Assembly (NCBI GenBank): GCA_964211495.1
Contig: CAXORL010000001.1
Location: 682,001 to 746,000, forward strand
DNA from: Faucicola osloensis_B
GTDB taxonomy: Bacteria; Pseudomonadota; Gammaproteobacteria; Pseudomonadales; Moraxellaceae
Direction of reading: 5' to 3'
DNA: 64,000 bases
This document shows, one piece after another, positions 25,662 to 34,845 of this stretch. The translations under genes were made by a program, and so were the position numbers. Within the stretch, counting starts at the first letter, position 1; each line of letters starts with the position of its first letter. The notes below the pieces were generated by a model. That model saw only the letters and a program-made list of their open reading frames with translations, ran no database searches and was not told the DNA's origin.

Positions 25662-28600
25662 TTAACCATTCAACTCAGCCCACAATTTTTCTAGGCGTTT
25701 ATCTGAGACTGGCACACGGGTTTTCATCGGCTGGGCAAACAGCTGAATCCGAAACTCCTCAACCAACCAACGATACGGCATAATTGTCTCATCATTACCC
25801 TTAACAGATAGCCTCTCCATGTGCTTATCGAGCTGATACACGGCATCAAGATCGGCATCCAAATTGTGCTCAAGCCTGTCAAGTCGCACCAACAACGCCT
25901 GCAAATAACGCGGATATTGCTGCCAATCTTGATAACTCATGCGATACACAAAGTCCGACAAACTCAAATCATCGAGCTGGTCTTCGATATCTTCAATACT
26001 TTCTTCAAAAATATCACGGTCAAGTAACAGCAGTTTTTGGCGAACCTGCTGCCACTGCTCATACACCGATTTTAGCTGGGCTAGTACACTTTGCCCAACG
26101 CTCAAGAAATTGGCAAGCACCACGGCTTTGGCTTGGTTAAATTCATCTAACGTCAAAGGCAACTGATTGATGGCAATCACCAACTCTTTATCATGAATCC
26201 CTGCCGTGAATTTTTCATGGTCAAACTCTGCAACAAATTTTTCAAAAGTGGCATCAAGCGTGGCATGAATCAGCAAATCTTTGAGTCTATCAAGCTCACC
26301 AAGCGGCGCAAAGGCAAGTTTAAAGTTTTTATCAATTTGGCTGGTAAGCTGTCTGGCTTTTGCTCCGAGCTCATTGCCGATTAAAGCAAGCAAGCCTTGA
26401 CGGTGTTTGTTGAGTGCCACACTGACATCGGTAAATTGCTGAATAGACACAGCCTTTTTATCGCTATAGCTCGGCTGTCCATCGGCAACCAGTGCCGAAA
26501 ACTGCTTGATCATCACGCCTGCACTCTGGCGGTTTTGCATAAAGTTAAAATGCTCGGGAAACTCGCTATGTACGCCTTTACCACTGGCGACGGCTTGGCT
26601 TGTGGTGACCTGATGGCGCAGTTTTAATGCGTCAATATCTCGCCCTTTTTCAATCAGGCGGTTTTTGTCATCGACTAGCGCAATTTGTGGCTGCAAATAG
26701 GTTTCAACCTCGCTTGGATTAAAGTCTTTTGGCTCTACAAATTGGTTGTTTGCCCCACGCACGCCGCGCTGGTTTAAGGCTTGGCACAGTTGCTTTAGCA
26801 GTCCACCGTGGTGGTTTTTTTCTAGCGTGTCAAAAATTTGTTTGGCGGTATCGGGCACGGGTACGATTTGCCGGCGAATATCTTTGGGCAACGTCTTTAA
26901 TAGCTGCAAAACCAGCTGATAGCGCCACCCTGCAATACCCCATAATAATTCAATCGCATCAACCTGTGGTAAGGCAACGAGCGGGACTTTAATGGTCACG
27001 CCATCATCGTCGCTGGTCGGGTCAAAAATATACGACAGGGGTAGTTTCAGATTACCCAATTGCCACGTTTCTGGGAAAGCTTGGGTAGCGGGTGCTTGTT
27101 CGTTCAGTACATCTTTATCACTAAAAAATAAAAACTGTGGGTCCGTTTTTTCTACCTCTTTTCGCCAATCTTCAAATACTTTGCGACTAGCGATATGCTC
27201 AGGCACTCGCTTGGCATAAAAGTCGTATAATTGCTCTTCATCAACCAGCAAATCTCGACGTCGCAGCTTATCTTCAATCAAGGAGACATCAGCGACTTTA
27301 TCTATATTATGCTGCAAGAATGGCGGCAATTTGCCCTTTTTACCATCGCCTGTGGACGGGGCATTTAAATTGCCCAAGACCAAGGCATCTCGCAAAAAGA
27401 TTTCTCGAGACTCGGTAAGGTTGACCCGCTCATAATTCATCAATTGTTTGTGTACCACAATCAGACCAAACAGGCTGATTTGGGCGTATGCCTTGACATG
27501 CCCCGTTTTGGCTGACCAATGCGGTTCAAAATAATGGTATTTGAGCAAATCCCCTGCCATCGCCAATATCCACTCTGGCTCGATTTTGGCAGCGGTACGC
27601 ATAAATACCTGCGAGGTCTCAACCACCTCAAACGCCATCACCCATAGCGGATTTTGTTTGAATAAAGTACTGGCAGGAAAAATCTTGGCTTTGTGCTGAC
27701 GCGCGGTGACATACTCGCCGCGTTTGGCTTTGATTAGCTTGCCGCTTTTATCGACGTCATTGACTTTCTGGGCAATAAACGACAGCAGACCTGTGAGCAA
27801 TGCTCGGTGAATAGGCACATAACTGGCTGGCTCTTGGTTGATTGTTAATTTTAAGCCATCCACCATTTGCAACAACTGGCTATGGGTTTGTTGCCATTCA
27901 CGTAAACGCGGCGAGCTTAAAAAATGTTTTTTGGCAAAGCTTTTGCGTTGGCTATTGGTTAGTTTGTCGTTTTCATACGGGCTTTGCGCGATTGGCGCGG
28001 CTTCATCGTCTAGCGTTGCATTTTTTTGATGGTCAATACCACCGCTTTTAAATCCATCGCTTTTAAATCCACCGCTTTTAAACAAGGCCCCATGAATTGC
28101 CTGCCAAAGACTGAGATAAAATAAAAAATCGCTGTCGGCTTGGCGAAATAATGCGTGTTTTTGGTCAGCTTGGGTTTGCTTATCGCTCGGGCGTTCTCGA
28201 GGGTCTTGCACTGACAAGCCCGATACAATCACCAATAGCTCTTTGAGACAACCGTATTGCTCACCTGCAATCAGCATACGTGCCAAACGAGGGTCAATGG
28301 GCATTTTTGCCATCATTTGACCGACTTTGGTAAGTTGATTGGGATAGCGTTTGGATTGACCTTTGCCATTGTTATTAAATTTGCTTAGGCTATTTTCAGA
28401 CTTTTTAGTGGCAATCGCACCCAATTCTTCTAATAGTTTACGCCCATCATTGACCAGTCGATTGTCGGGTGGCTGGATAAAGTCAAAGTTTTCTACCTCG
28501 CCCAGACCCAAGTTTGCCATTTGCAAAATCACCGACGCCAAGTTGGTACGCAGAATTTCAGGCTCGGTAAATTCCGGACGGCTAGTAAAGTCTTCTTCTG

Positions 28601-29972
28601 AATATAAACGGATACACACGCCTGCCGCAATACGTCCACAGCGACCTTTTCGTTGATTGGCGGCAGCTTGGCTAATCGCTTCAATCGGCAGTCTTTGTAC
28701 CCGCGAGCGGTAGTCATAGCGTGACATCCGAGCAAATCCCAAATCAATGACGTAGCGGATATTAGGCACAGTCAAGGCGGTTTCGGCAACGTTGGTGGCG
28801 ATGATAATGCGACGGCCGCCTGTCGGGTGAAAAATCTGCTGCTGCTCGGCAAAACTTTGACGGGCAAATAACGGTAAAATCTGGGTATGACGGGGGGCAT
28901 ACTGGTTTAAAATATCTGCCAAATCATGAATTTGCGCTTCTGTTGCCGCAAAAATCAAAATATCCGCTTGGTCAGCATGCCCTTTGCTGGCAGCGTCTTG
29001 GTAGCACTCTTCCACCGCTGCGGTAATCGCTCGCGGCAAGTTATCTTCGACATCATCAAAGCTGTCATCATCCGAACCTGTGACAATCTCCTCTGTCAAC
29101 GGACGGTAGCGCACTTCCACGGGATAACTACGACCTTCAACCACAAATACAGGCGCAGGCGTCGCTTGCTTGGTTTTACCATCAACGCTAGAAAAATACT
29201 GGCTAAACCTTGCTGTGTCGAGCGTTGCCGATGTGATAATCACCTTTAAATCGGGACGTTTTGGCAATAGACGCTTGAGATAACCCATGATAAAGTCAAT
29301 GTTAAGACTGCGCTCGTGGGCTTCATCAATGATAATGGTATCATAGCGGCTCAAAAACTTGTCATGCGCCATTTCAGCAAGCAAAATACCGTCGGTCATC
29401 AATTTGACAATGGAATCCGATGAGCCTTGCTCAGTAAAACGCACTTTGAAGCTGACTGTCTGTCCGAGCGTTTCCCCTAGTTCTTCAGCAATACGATTTG
29501 CCACACTACGCGCCGCTAATCGTCTTGGCTGTGTGTGTCCGATTTGCCCTGTTAGCCCTCGCCCTGCGAGCATGGCAATCTTAGGTAATTGGGTGGTTTT
29601 GCCTGAGCCTGTCTCGCCTGCCACGATAATGACTTGGTGGTCTTGGATGGCTTTAATGAGTCTATCGGCTTGTTGGCTGACGGGCAAGTCTTCGTTTAGG
29701 TGTATCGTTGGCAGACTGGCGATACGGCTTTGCACTCTTTCTTGCGAGTGTTTGAGTTGTTTTTGGTAGCGGTCAAATCTTGACTTATAGTCTTCGCTTT
29801 CTTTGTCTTTGATTTGTTTTAATTGTTGGGCAAGGCGCGACAGATAATAGCTGTCTTTTGCCATGACCGGTAATTTCACACCATGGTACTTGTCTATTTG
29901 AGGCTTGTCTGTTTGATGGCTGTCTAATTGAGGATCATTTAATGGTACAGCAGTGGATATAAGTTCTTTCAT
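25662..29972 (-). CDS. hrpA: ATP-dependent RNA helicase HrpA
   Basis: A 1436-residue DEAH-box RNA helicase. Walker A GETGSGKTTQLPKI is near residue 116, DEAHERSLN near 217, SATLD near 248, then the helicase C block (IIIATNVAETALTVPNIRYVIDLG, QRKGRCGR) and the HA2, OB-fold and DUF3418-type C-terminal regions usual for HrpA. In E. coli HrpA acts in stalled-ribosome rescue and mRNA processing. It is longer than the roughly 1300-residue norm because of an about 40-residue polar N-terminal stretch and low-complexity insertions, including three tandem FKSGG-like pentapeptides around residue 635. The start is uncertain; an ATG at 29864 is an alternative. Confidence 0.95.
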   Translation of the reverse strand: MKELISTAVPLNDPQLDSHQTDKPQIDKYHGVKLPVMAKDSYYLSRLAQQLKQIKDKESEDYKSRFDRYQKQLKHSQERVQSRIASLPTIHLNEDLPVSQQADRLIKAIQDHQVIIVAGETGSGKTTQLPKIAMLAGRGLTGQIGHTQPRRLAARSVANRIAEELGETLGQTVSFKVRFTEQGSSDSIVKLMTDGILLAEMAHDKFLSRYDTIIIDEAHERSLNIDFIMGYLKRLLPKRPDLKVIITSATLDTARFSQYFSSVDGKTKQATPAPVFVVEGRSYPVEVRYRPLTEEIVTGSDDDSFDDVEDNLPRAITAAVEECYQDAASKGHADQADILIFAATEAQIHDLADILNQYAPRHTQILPLFARQSFAEQQQIFHPTGGRRIIIATNVAETALTVPNIRYVIDLGFARMSRYDYRSRVQRLPIEAISQAAANQRKGRCGRIAAGVCIRLYSEEDFTSRPEFTEPEILRTNLASVILQMANLGLGEVENFDFIQPPDNRLVNDGRKLLEELGAIATKKSENSLSKFNNNGKGQSKRYPNQLTKVGQMMAKMPIDPRLARMLIAGEQYGCLKELLVIVSGLSVQDPRERPSDKQTQADQKHALFRQADSDFLFYLSLWQAIHGALFKSGGFKSDGFKSGGIDHQKNATLDDEAAPIAQSPYENDKLTNSQRKSFAKKHFLSSPRLREWQQTHSQLLQMVDGLKLTINQEPASYVPIHRALLTGLLSFIAQKVNDVDKSGKLIKAKRGEYVTARQHKAKIFPASTLFKQNPLWVMAFEVVETSQVFMRTAAKIEPEWILAMAGDLLKYHYFEPHWSAKTGHVKAYAQISLFGLIVVHKQLMNYERVNLTESREIFLRDALVLGNLNAPSTGDGKKGKLPPFLQHNIDKVADVSLIEDKLRRRDLLVDEEQLYDFYAKRVPEHIASRKVFEDWRKEVEKTDPQFLFFSDKDVLNEQAPATQAFPETWQLGNLKLPLSYIFDPTSDDDGVTIKVPLVALPQVDAIELLWGIAGWRYQLVLQLLKTLPKDIRRQIVPVPDTAKQIFDTLEKNHHGGLLKQLCQALNQRGVRGANNQFVEPKDFNPSEVETYLQPQIALVDDKNRLIEKGRDIDALKLRHQVTTSQAVASGKGVHSEFPEHFNFMQNRQSAGVMIKQFSALVADGQPSYSDKKAVSIQQFTDVSVALNKHRQGLLALIGNELGAKARQLTSQIDKNFKLAFAPLGELDRLKDLLIHATLDATFEKFVAEFDHEKFTAGIHDKELVIAINQLPLTLDEFNQAKAVVLANFLSVGQSVLAQLKSVYEQWQQVRQKLLLLDRDIFEESIEDIEDQLDDLSLSDFVYRMSYQDWQQYPRYLQALLVRLDRLEHNLDADLDAVYQLDKHMERLSVKGNDETIMPYRWLVEEFRIQLFAQPMKTRVPVSDKRLEKLWAELNG
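28041..28085. repeat. 15-bp tandem repeat (about 3 copies) inside hrpA
   Basis: ACCGCTTTTAAATCC, ATCGCTTTTAAATCC and ACCGCTTTTAAACAA lie in tandem. In the protein they add three in-frame pentapeptides (KSGGF/KSDGF) to a low-complexity loop. Confidence 0.9.
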
Positions 29973-30069
29973 TCACTTAGGCTATTCTTATGGTAAACAT
30001 TGCCTAGATAATGTGGTATGAATAAGCTAAAATCAAGCGTTATCCCTATTTTTAAGCTATCCGCTAATT

Positions 30070-30100
30070 ATTTTTATGACATTTATTTTTTATGACATTT
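30070..30100. repeat. 15/16-bp direct repeat in the esterase leader
   Basis: ATTTTTATGACATTT (30070-30084) is followed directly by ATTTTTTATGACATTT (30085-30100), one T longer. It lies 27 bp before the esterase ATG. Confidence 0.8.
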
Positions 30101-30126
30101 GTTAGTTTCACATGAAAGGAGAATTT

Positions 30127-30795
30127 ATGAGTTTATTAAGAACGGTTGAAGTCATTCACAATCCCAACAACCTGCCGGTTGATAGAGCGGTGATTTGGCT
30201 ACACGGACTGGGCGCAAATGGTCATGACTTTGAGCCGGTCGTCCCTGACTTGGGACTCGATGGTAACTATGGTATACGGTTTGTATTTCCTCACGCCCCA
30301 GCTATTCCTGTAACCATCAACCAAGGCTATGTGATGCCGGCTTGGTATGATATTTTGGAAATGTCGCTTGAGCGCAAAATCGACACCGCACAGATTGAAC
30401 AATCCGCCCGCGCGATTGGAGAATTAATCGCGCGTGAAGTCGAGCGAGGCGTGTCACCTGAGCATATCGTGATTGCAGGATTTTCACAAGGTGGCGCGGT
30501 CGCCTATCAAACTGCGTTAACTTATGACGAACCATTAGCCGGACTGTTAACCCTATCGACTTATTTAGCGACCAAAGACAGCCTAGTTTTAAGTGATGCC
30601 AATAAAAATCTAAACATTGCCATTCATCATGGCACACAAGACCCTGTTGTGCCAGTACAGCTTGGGCAAGAAGCCAAAGCATGGCTTGAGTCAAAAGGTT
30701 ATCAGCCGCAGTTTTACAGCTATCCGATGGCACACCAAGTATGTATGCCGCAACTCAAAATTATTGGTAAATGGCTAAATGACGTGTTAGCCTAA
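30127..30795 (+). CDS. alpha/beta hydrolase, carboxylesterase/phospholipase family
   Basis: A 222-residue cytoplasmic serine hydrolase of the Abhydrolase_2 (carboxylesterase II / acyl-protein-thioesterase-like) family. The oxyanion region is VIWLHGLGANGHDFEP, the nucleophile is Ser in GFSQGGAVAYQ, the acid is Asp in HGTQDPVVP, and the histidine is in MAHQVCMPQL. The ATG at 30127 has AAGGAGA at ideal spacing; an upstream ATG five codons earlier is less likely. It is a single gene, diverging from hrpA and convergent with DUF2069. Natural substrate unknown. Confidence 0.92.
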   Translation: MSLLRTVEVIHNPNNLPVDRAVIWLHGLGANGHDFEPVVPDLGLDGNYGIRFVFPHAPAIPVTINQGYVMPAWYDILEMSLERKIDTAQIEQSARAIGELIAREVERGVSPEHIVIAGFSQGGAVAYQTALTYDEPLAGLLTLSTYLATKDSLVLSDANKNLNIAIHHGTQDPVVPVQLGQEAKAWLESKGYQPQFYSYPMAHQVCMPQLKIIGKWLNDVLA

Positions 30796-30823
30796 CGATG
30801 TTTTAGCATAATTTTTTAGCATA

Positions 30824-30855
30824 AAAAGGGCGTACCTGACTGGGCACGCTCTTTT
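30824..30855. terminator. bidirectional terminator-like hairpin between convergent genes
   Basis: Stem AAAAGGGCGT / ACGCTCTTTT (one G-U pair) around a 12-nt loop. It ends the esterase gene and, on the other strand, the DUF2069 gene. Confidence 0.65.
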
Positions 30856-30860
30856 GGCAA

Positions 30861-31283
30861 TTAGCCATTCATTTTTGGCAGTCGTTTTAACAACATAAAT
30901 AGCCAGTAATTGACCCATCCTAGCAAAACAAAATCCACCAACCAGACAGCCATCAACCCCCAATGCATTTGATAGCCGTATTTTAGTGTAACCATACCAC
31001 TGCCCCCCAAATATACAAAAGTGAGCATACTTAGCAGCAATAGCGCGTATGGGCTTTTGCCTTTCACGATATAAGGCGTTGATAAGAGCGCAGGTATCAA
31101 CCACAAAGCTTGCCAAGCAATACCGCCGACAATAGCAGGCTTTGCACTTGCCAACCAATGCGTCAATAGCGGTACTGCCAGCAATCGAAACCCCAGCCAA
31201 ACCCACCATACTATGGTTAAGCGTCGGTGGATGGGATAAATGGGTTTTGGCGCAGATAGTGAATGCGGGTCTTTTTCTCTCAT
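30861..31283 (-). CDS. DUF2069 family membrane protein
   Basis: A 140-residue inner-membrane protein with about four hydrophobic helices (TIVWWVWLGFRLLAVPLL; GGIAWQALWLIPALLSTPYI; SPYALLLLSMLTFVYL; WGLMAVWLVDFVLLGWVNYW). The pattern fits the DUF2069 family, which has no assigned activity and commonly lies beside a wrbA-like flavoprotein gene, as it does here. Its start codon lies inside a 17-bp tandem repeat that also supplies the wrbA stop, and an upstream copy creates a six-codon mini-ORF whose TGA overlaps the ATG. The ribosome site is poor, so coupling to upstream translation is likely. Confidence 0.75.
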   Translation of the reverse strand: MREKDPHSLSAPKPIYPIHRRLTIVWWVWLGFRLLAVPLLTHWLASAKPAIVGGIAWQALWLIPALLSTPYIVKGKSPYALLLLSMLTFVYLGGSGMVTLKYGYQMHWGLMAVWLVDFVLLGWVNYWLFMLLKRLPKMNG

Positions 31284-31331
31284 AACGCTTGTTTTCTCAT
31301 AACGCTCGTTTTCTTATAACGCTTGTAATGC
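31281..31331. repeat. 17-bp tandem repeat (three copies) forming the wrbA/DUF2069 boundary
   Basis: CATAACGCTTGTTTTCT (31281-31297), CATAACGCTCGTTTTCT (31298-31314) and TATAACGCTTG... (31315 on). On the minus strand copy 1 contains the wrbA stop and copy 3 contains the start ATG of the DUF2069 gene. Confidence 0.9.
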
Positions 31332-31919
31332 CTTGGCAATTTTGGCTAGACGTTGACCTTGGGCGATGGCTAATGTTTTTTCGTCTGCGCTCATGATGTG
31401 GTCATGTTTTGCGCCACTGACATGGCTTGCACCATACGGGCTTCCACCTTGGCTCGTGGTATTGAGCGCAGGCTCACTGTATGAAATTCCCACGATTACC
31501 ATGCCATGATGCAGTAGCGGCGTCATCATACTAGTCAAGGTCGTCTCCTGCCCGCCGTGCATGGTACCCGTACTGGTAAATACAGATGCCGGTTTGTTTT
31601 GCAAATCCCCCGCGAGCCAAATTGTGACGCTATTATCCCAAAAATACTTCATCGATGCTGCCATATTGCCAAAATGGGTGGGACTACCCAGTGCCAGCCC
31701 CACACAGTTTTTTAAGTCATCCATGGTGGCGTACAGGTCACCCTCATCAGGAATACTTGGCGCAACTTTTTCAGTCTCGCTACTGACCTTGGGTACCGTG
31801 CGAATCCGAGCGGCTATGCCCGTGCCGCTATCTTCAATACCTTGTGCGACCAGATACGCCAAATCTTTGGTTGAGCCATTTTGGCTGTAATACAACACTA
31901 AAATATAAGGTTGACTCAT
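31314..31919 (-). CDS. wrbA: WrbA-like NAD(P)H:quinone oxidoreductase (type IV flavoprotein)
   Basis: A 201-residue flavodoxin-like protein. The FMN phosphate loop is LYYSQNGSTKDLAYLVAQG, followed by GLALGSPTHFGNMAASMKYF, FTSTGTMHGGQETTLTSM and GMVIVGISYSEP, all in the WrbA order. WrbA proteins carry out two-electron quinone reduction and protect against redox stress. The ATG at 31919 is preferred to a GTG four codons upstream. It is slightly divergent from E. coli WrbA, so the exact symbol is less sure than the family. It is followed by DUF2069, the end being built from a tandem repeat. Confidence 0.85.
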   Translation of the reverse strand: MSQPYILVLYYSQNGSTKDLAYLVAQGIEDSGTGIAARIRTVPKVSSETEKVAPSIPDEGDLYATMDDLKNCVGLALGSPTHFGNMAASMKYFWDNSVTIWLAGDLQNKPASVFTSTGTMHGGQETTLTSMMTPLLHHGMVIVGISYSEPALNTTSQGGSPYGASHVSGAKHDHIMSADEKTLAIAQGQRLAKIAKALQAL

Positions 31920-32079
31920 GGTTTTTCTCACATCAATTTTGATAATTGTTACGTCAAGCTAGTCTAGGTGAATAAATTTTAATGGATGAATTTTGATGGC
32001 AGGGTCAAAGCAATCTACTAGCCAGATTGCCAATTGCAAAACACCAAAACTGTTCACAGTAATTCAATAAACAATTTTT

Positions 32080-32108
32080 TTGAATATGATACCATACTGC
32101 CATACAAT
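32080..32108 (+). promoter_or_regulatory. sigma-70 promoter of the YihY-family gene
   Basis: TTGAAT (32080-32085), exact 17-bp spacer, TACAAT (32103-32108): five of six matches or nearly so in both boxes. It lies about 60 bp before the ATG at 32170. Confidence 0.6.
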
Positions 32109-32169
32109 CACTGCCTTTTTCGCCGATTTGATGGTCAAACTTTGAAATTTTTTATCAATAAGAACTACT

Positions 32170-34194
32170 ATGAATGAACTCATTGCCAAACTAAAAAAAT
32201 TATCCATTTTTAAACATAAATGGGTGCAGTTTTTGATGTACCTTATCAAAAACTTTATCGATGATAATTGTAGCCAAAAAGCTGCGTTATTGACTTATAC
32301 CACGCTGCTGTCTATTGTGCCGATTTTAACCTTGTTGGTGGTGATTCTCTCCACCATCCCGCAGTTAGCAGAAGCGCGTGAGCAGATTCAAAACTTGATA
32401 TTTAGCAATATTTTGCCCAGTACCGGATTACAGGTCACCAAGTATCTTAACCAATTTACCAGTAATTCCTCCAATTTAACCATCATCGGTGTGGGTATCT
32501 TATTTTTTACCACCATTTCCACTTTAATGACGATTGAAACCGCATTTAACCAAATTTGGCGCGTTGAAAAAAAAGAGACCAGCTGGCTTAATCTCGTGCG
32601 TTACTGGGTGATTATTACCCTGTTGCCTATTGTGCTTGCGGTAGTGATGATTATCTCAAGTACCGTGCAAAGTCTGAGTTTTTTAAATCAAAAAATTGGC
32701 GGCTATGGCATTGACTGGGCGATTTGGGTGCAAATCGGCTCCATTGCGATTGTGCTCATGGGGTTGGTGACCATGTATTGGTTTATCCCGCGCTGCCAAG
32801 TACGTTTTAAACATGCGCTGGTTGCCGGTGTTGTGGTTGGGATTATCTTTGAAATCTTAAAACTCACCTTTGGCGTAATTGTTGACAACTTTACCAGTTA
32901 TAAAGCGGTGTATGGGGCGTTTGCAATTTTGCCTTTGTTCTTACTTTGGATTTATATTTCTTGGAATATTATCTTGCTTGGGGTGCAAATCAGCTACTGT
33001 TTGACCATTTTTGAGACCAAAGAAATCTTTCCCCGTCATGCCTTGTTTAGCTTGATGGATATGCTAAACGTGTTGTACCGTGAGCATAAAAAAGGCAATG
33101 TCGTCACTGAAGCAGGTCTGCGTGATGTGCTAGGTCGCCAAGAGATGCCAAATTGGTACACTTATATTAGCTTTTTACAAGATAACAATCTTATCACCAC
33201 CAGTGACAAAGATGAATATGTGCTCAAACGCTCGCTCGATGATTATAGTTTTTGGGATTTTTATCAAAATATGCCCTATCCTTTACCGCATGAAAAGGAT
33301 TTGCGAAAACTTAAAAATAACGCGCCTTGGACTGTGCAATGGATTAATACCTTAGCCCGTGGTGAAGCCATGCTCAAATATAACTTTGATATATCGATGG
33401 CAAGTATTTTTGACAGTATCGCACCGCGTCAGACCCCAAATGCCGAAGACATCGAGCCAGATACAGGAAAAAAAGATAAAGGTAAAGGCAACAAACTAGC
33501 CGGTCAACGTGAAGGCTCAGGTCTATCAGGCGGTCAAGTCAGTGACGTGGTCAATGAAGATAAACGCATCAAAGAAACCGACGCCGAGCAAGCGACTGGC
33601 TTTGATGGGACGCTTGATTTTAAAGGTCAGGGTAGCTTATCGAGTCAACCGCGTGATTTTAATGCCTTAAATAACGATGAGTTATCGGATGATTTATCAC
33701 ATGAATCATCAGTTGCTAAGCAAGCTCATGATAATCAGACACACTTATCAAATGATAACGGGTTAGATGACAAACATCCGCTAAAAACGCTTGAAGAAAG
33801 TAACAGTGAATACGACAGTAGTAATGGCGAAAATAAAGCGACTCCCTCATCCCCACAAAATGGCAATGCCACAGACGAGCATAAATTTGCGATTGATAAT
33901 TATTTAAATGCCAATAATTTTGACAATATGCGTTGGGATATCAGTAACCTAGATGACACGAGTTTTAGCAATGAAATTACCACCACCCAAACAGTCGAGT
34001 CAAAAATCCTAGCGGATGATGACAAACCAAAAGGTGATAATACGGCGGTGATGGCAAAAATTCGTCAGATTATACCGGCTAGCGTACTCGATAGCCCGTA
34101 CAATCCTTTTAATTTCATCAAATCAAAAATTGCAGCCAATACAAGCAAAAAATCTCCGCGTATCATTACCGAAAAAGATAAACCAGATAGCTAA
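32170..34194 (+). CDS. YihY/BrkB (UPF0761) family membrane protein with long acidic tail
   Basis: A 674-residue inner-membrane protein. Residues about 20-290 are the YihY/BrkB domain: DDNCSQKAALLTYTTLLSIVPILTLLVV, IWRVEKKETSWLNLVRYW, VYGAFAILPLFLLWIYISWNIIL. Residues about 290-410 look like a winged-helix segment (VVTEAGLRDVLG, ISFLQDNNLITTSDKDEYVLKR) found in longer homologues. From about residue 413 to the end lies a low-complexity, Asp/Ser/Asn/Gly-rich and probably disordered tail of some 260 residues. Typical homologues are 290-440 residues. Function is unknown. It has its own promoter and ends in a 13-bp tandem repeat over the stop codon and a strong terminator. Confidence 0.85.
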   Translation: MNELIAKLKKLSIFKHKWVQFLMYLIKNFIDDNCSQKAALLTYTTLLSIVPILTLLVVILSTIPQLAEAREQIQNLIFSNILPSTGLQVTKYLNQFTSNSSNLTIIGVGILFFTTISTLMTIETAFNQIWRVEKKETSWLNLVRYWVIITLLPIVLAVVMIISSTVQSLSFLNQKIGGYGIDWAIWVQIGSIAIVLMGLVTMYWFIPRCQVRFKHALVAGVVVGIIFEILKLTFGVIVDNFTSYKAVYGAFAILPLFLLWIYISWNIILLGVQISYCLTIFETKEIFPRHALFSLMDMLNVLYREHKKGNVVTEAGLRDVLGRQEMPNWYTYISFLQDNNLITTSDKDEYVLKRSLDDYSFWDFYQNMPYPLPHEKDLRKLKNNAPWTVQWINTLARGEAMLKYNFDISMASIFDSIAPRQTPNAEDIEPDTGKKDKGKGNKLAGQREGSGLSGGQVSDVVNEDKRIKETDAEQATGFDGTLDFKGQGSLSSQPRDFNALNNDELSDDLSHESSVAKQAHDNQTHLSNDNGLDDKHPLKTLEESNSEYDSSNGENKATPSSPQNGNATDEHKFAIDNYLNANNFDNMRWDISNLDDTSFSNEITTTQTVESKILADDDKPKGDNTAVMAKIRQIIPASVLDSPYNPFNFIKSKIAANTSKKSPRIITEKDKPDS

Positions 34195-34205
34195 ACCAGA
34201 CAGCT
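34180..34205. repeat. 13-bp tandem duplication over the YihY stop codon
   Basis: AAACCAGATAGCT (34180-34192) then AAACCAGACAGCT (34193-34205), 12 of 13 matching. The TAA stop (34192-34194) falls on the junction between the copies. Confidence 0.9.
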
Positions 34206-34217
34206 AGCTTGGTGAAT

Positions 34218-34244
34218 AAAAAAGGGCAGATTCTGCCCTTTTTT
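34218..34244. terminator. strong bidirectional terminator
   Basis: Perfect 12-bp stem AAAAAAGGGCAG / CTGCCCTTTTTT with a 3-nt loop, flanked by A and T runs. It serves the YihY gene and the convergent DUF2127 gene. Confidence 0.85.
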
Positions 34245-34266
34245 ATCGCTTTTTTTTATGAATAGC

Positions 34267-34791
34267 TTAAGCCTGTGTCATCTTTTTACCCAATAACCCT
34301 TTGGCGTGCATATTGCGATAGACCACCACAACAATGACGACATTCACTAGCAGTATCAAAAAGTTAAGCCAATTAAACCGATGGCTAAATAACTCATAGA
34401 CCTCAAGCGGCAAAAATACGCCGTAGCCCAAAACACTATACCAATACGCCCATATCTTATCTCGATAAAGGCCGTAGGTTTCCACAAAACGCAGCAGCGC
34501 ATAGCCCACGACTATCCAAAAGGCTTTTTGCCAATTTTGGTTGGCGACCCAAGCATAGTGATTCAGTGCCTCTATTTGGTGGTGCAGTGCCATACCCATG
34601 ATACGATGCAGCGCCTGTGAAACCACCCGCGCAATCCATTGCAATTTATCATGCCCTACAAAAATAATAGCCGCTACCCCTAGCGCTACCAATCCTTTTA
34701 CCAGCTCATAGATAGCGACCATGATGATGGCGTTCTTGGCATGATGCCTATTAGGCACTGTCGGGGCTATCTGCTTAAACGCCTTTGGCAT
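34267..34791 (-). CDS. DUF2127 family membrane protein
   Basis: A 174-residue membrane protein matching the DUF2127 pattern: a basic N-terminus, AIYELVKGLVALGVAAIIFVG as first helix, a central HHQIEALNHYAW segment, FWIVVGYALLRFVETYGLY, WAYWYSVLGYGVFLPLEVYEL, and a C-terminal helix ending in VYRNMHAKGLLGKKM. Function is unassigned for the family. It is separated by 54 bp from the pyrC' gene upstream on the same strand and ends at a shared terminator. Confidence 0.8.
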   Translation of the reverse strand: MPKAFKQIAPTVPNRHHAKNAIIMVAIYELVKGLVALGVAAIIFVGHDKLQWIARVVSQALHRIMGMALHHQIEALNHYAWVANQNWQKAFWIVVGYALLRFVETYGLYRDKIWAYWYSVLGYGVFLPLEVYELFSHRFNWLNFLILLVNVVIVVVVYRNMHAKGLLGKKMTQA

Positions 34792-34845
34792 GATTCATTA
34801 CCCTATCCAATCTTGAAACAAACTTAAACCAAGCTTCAAACAAGC

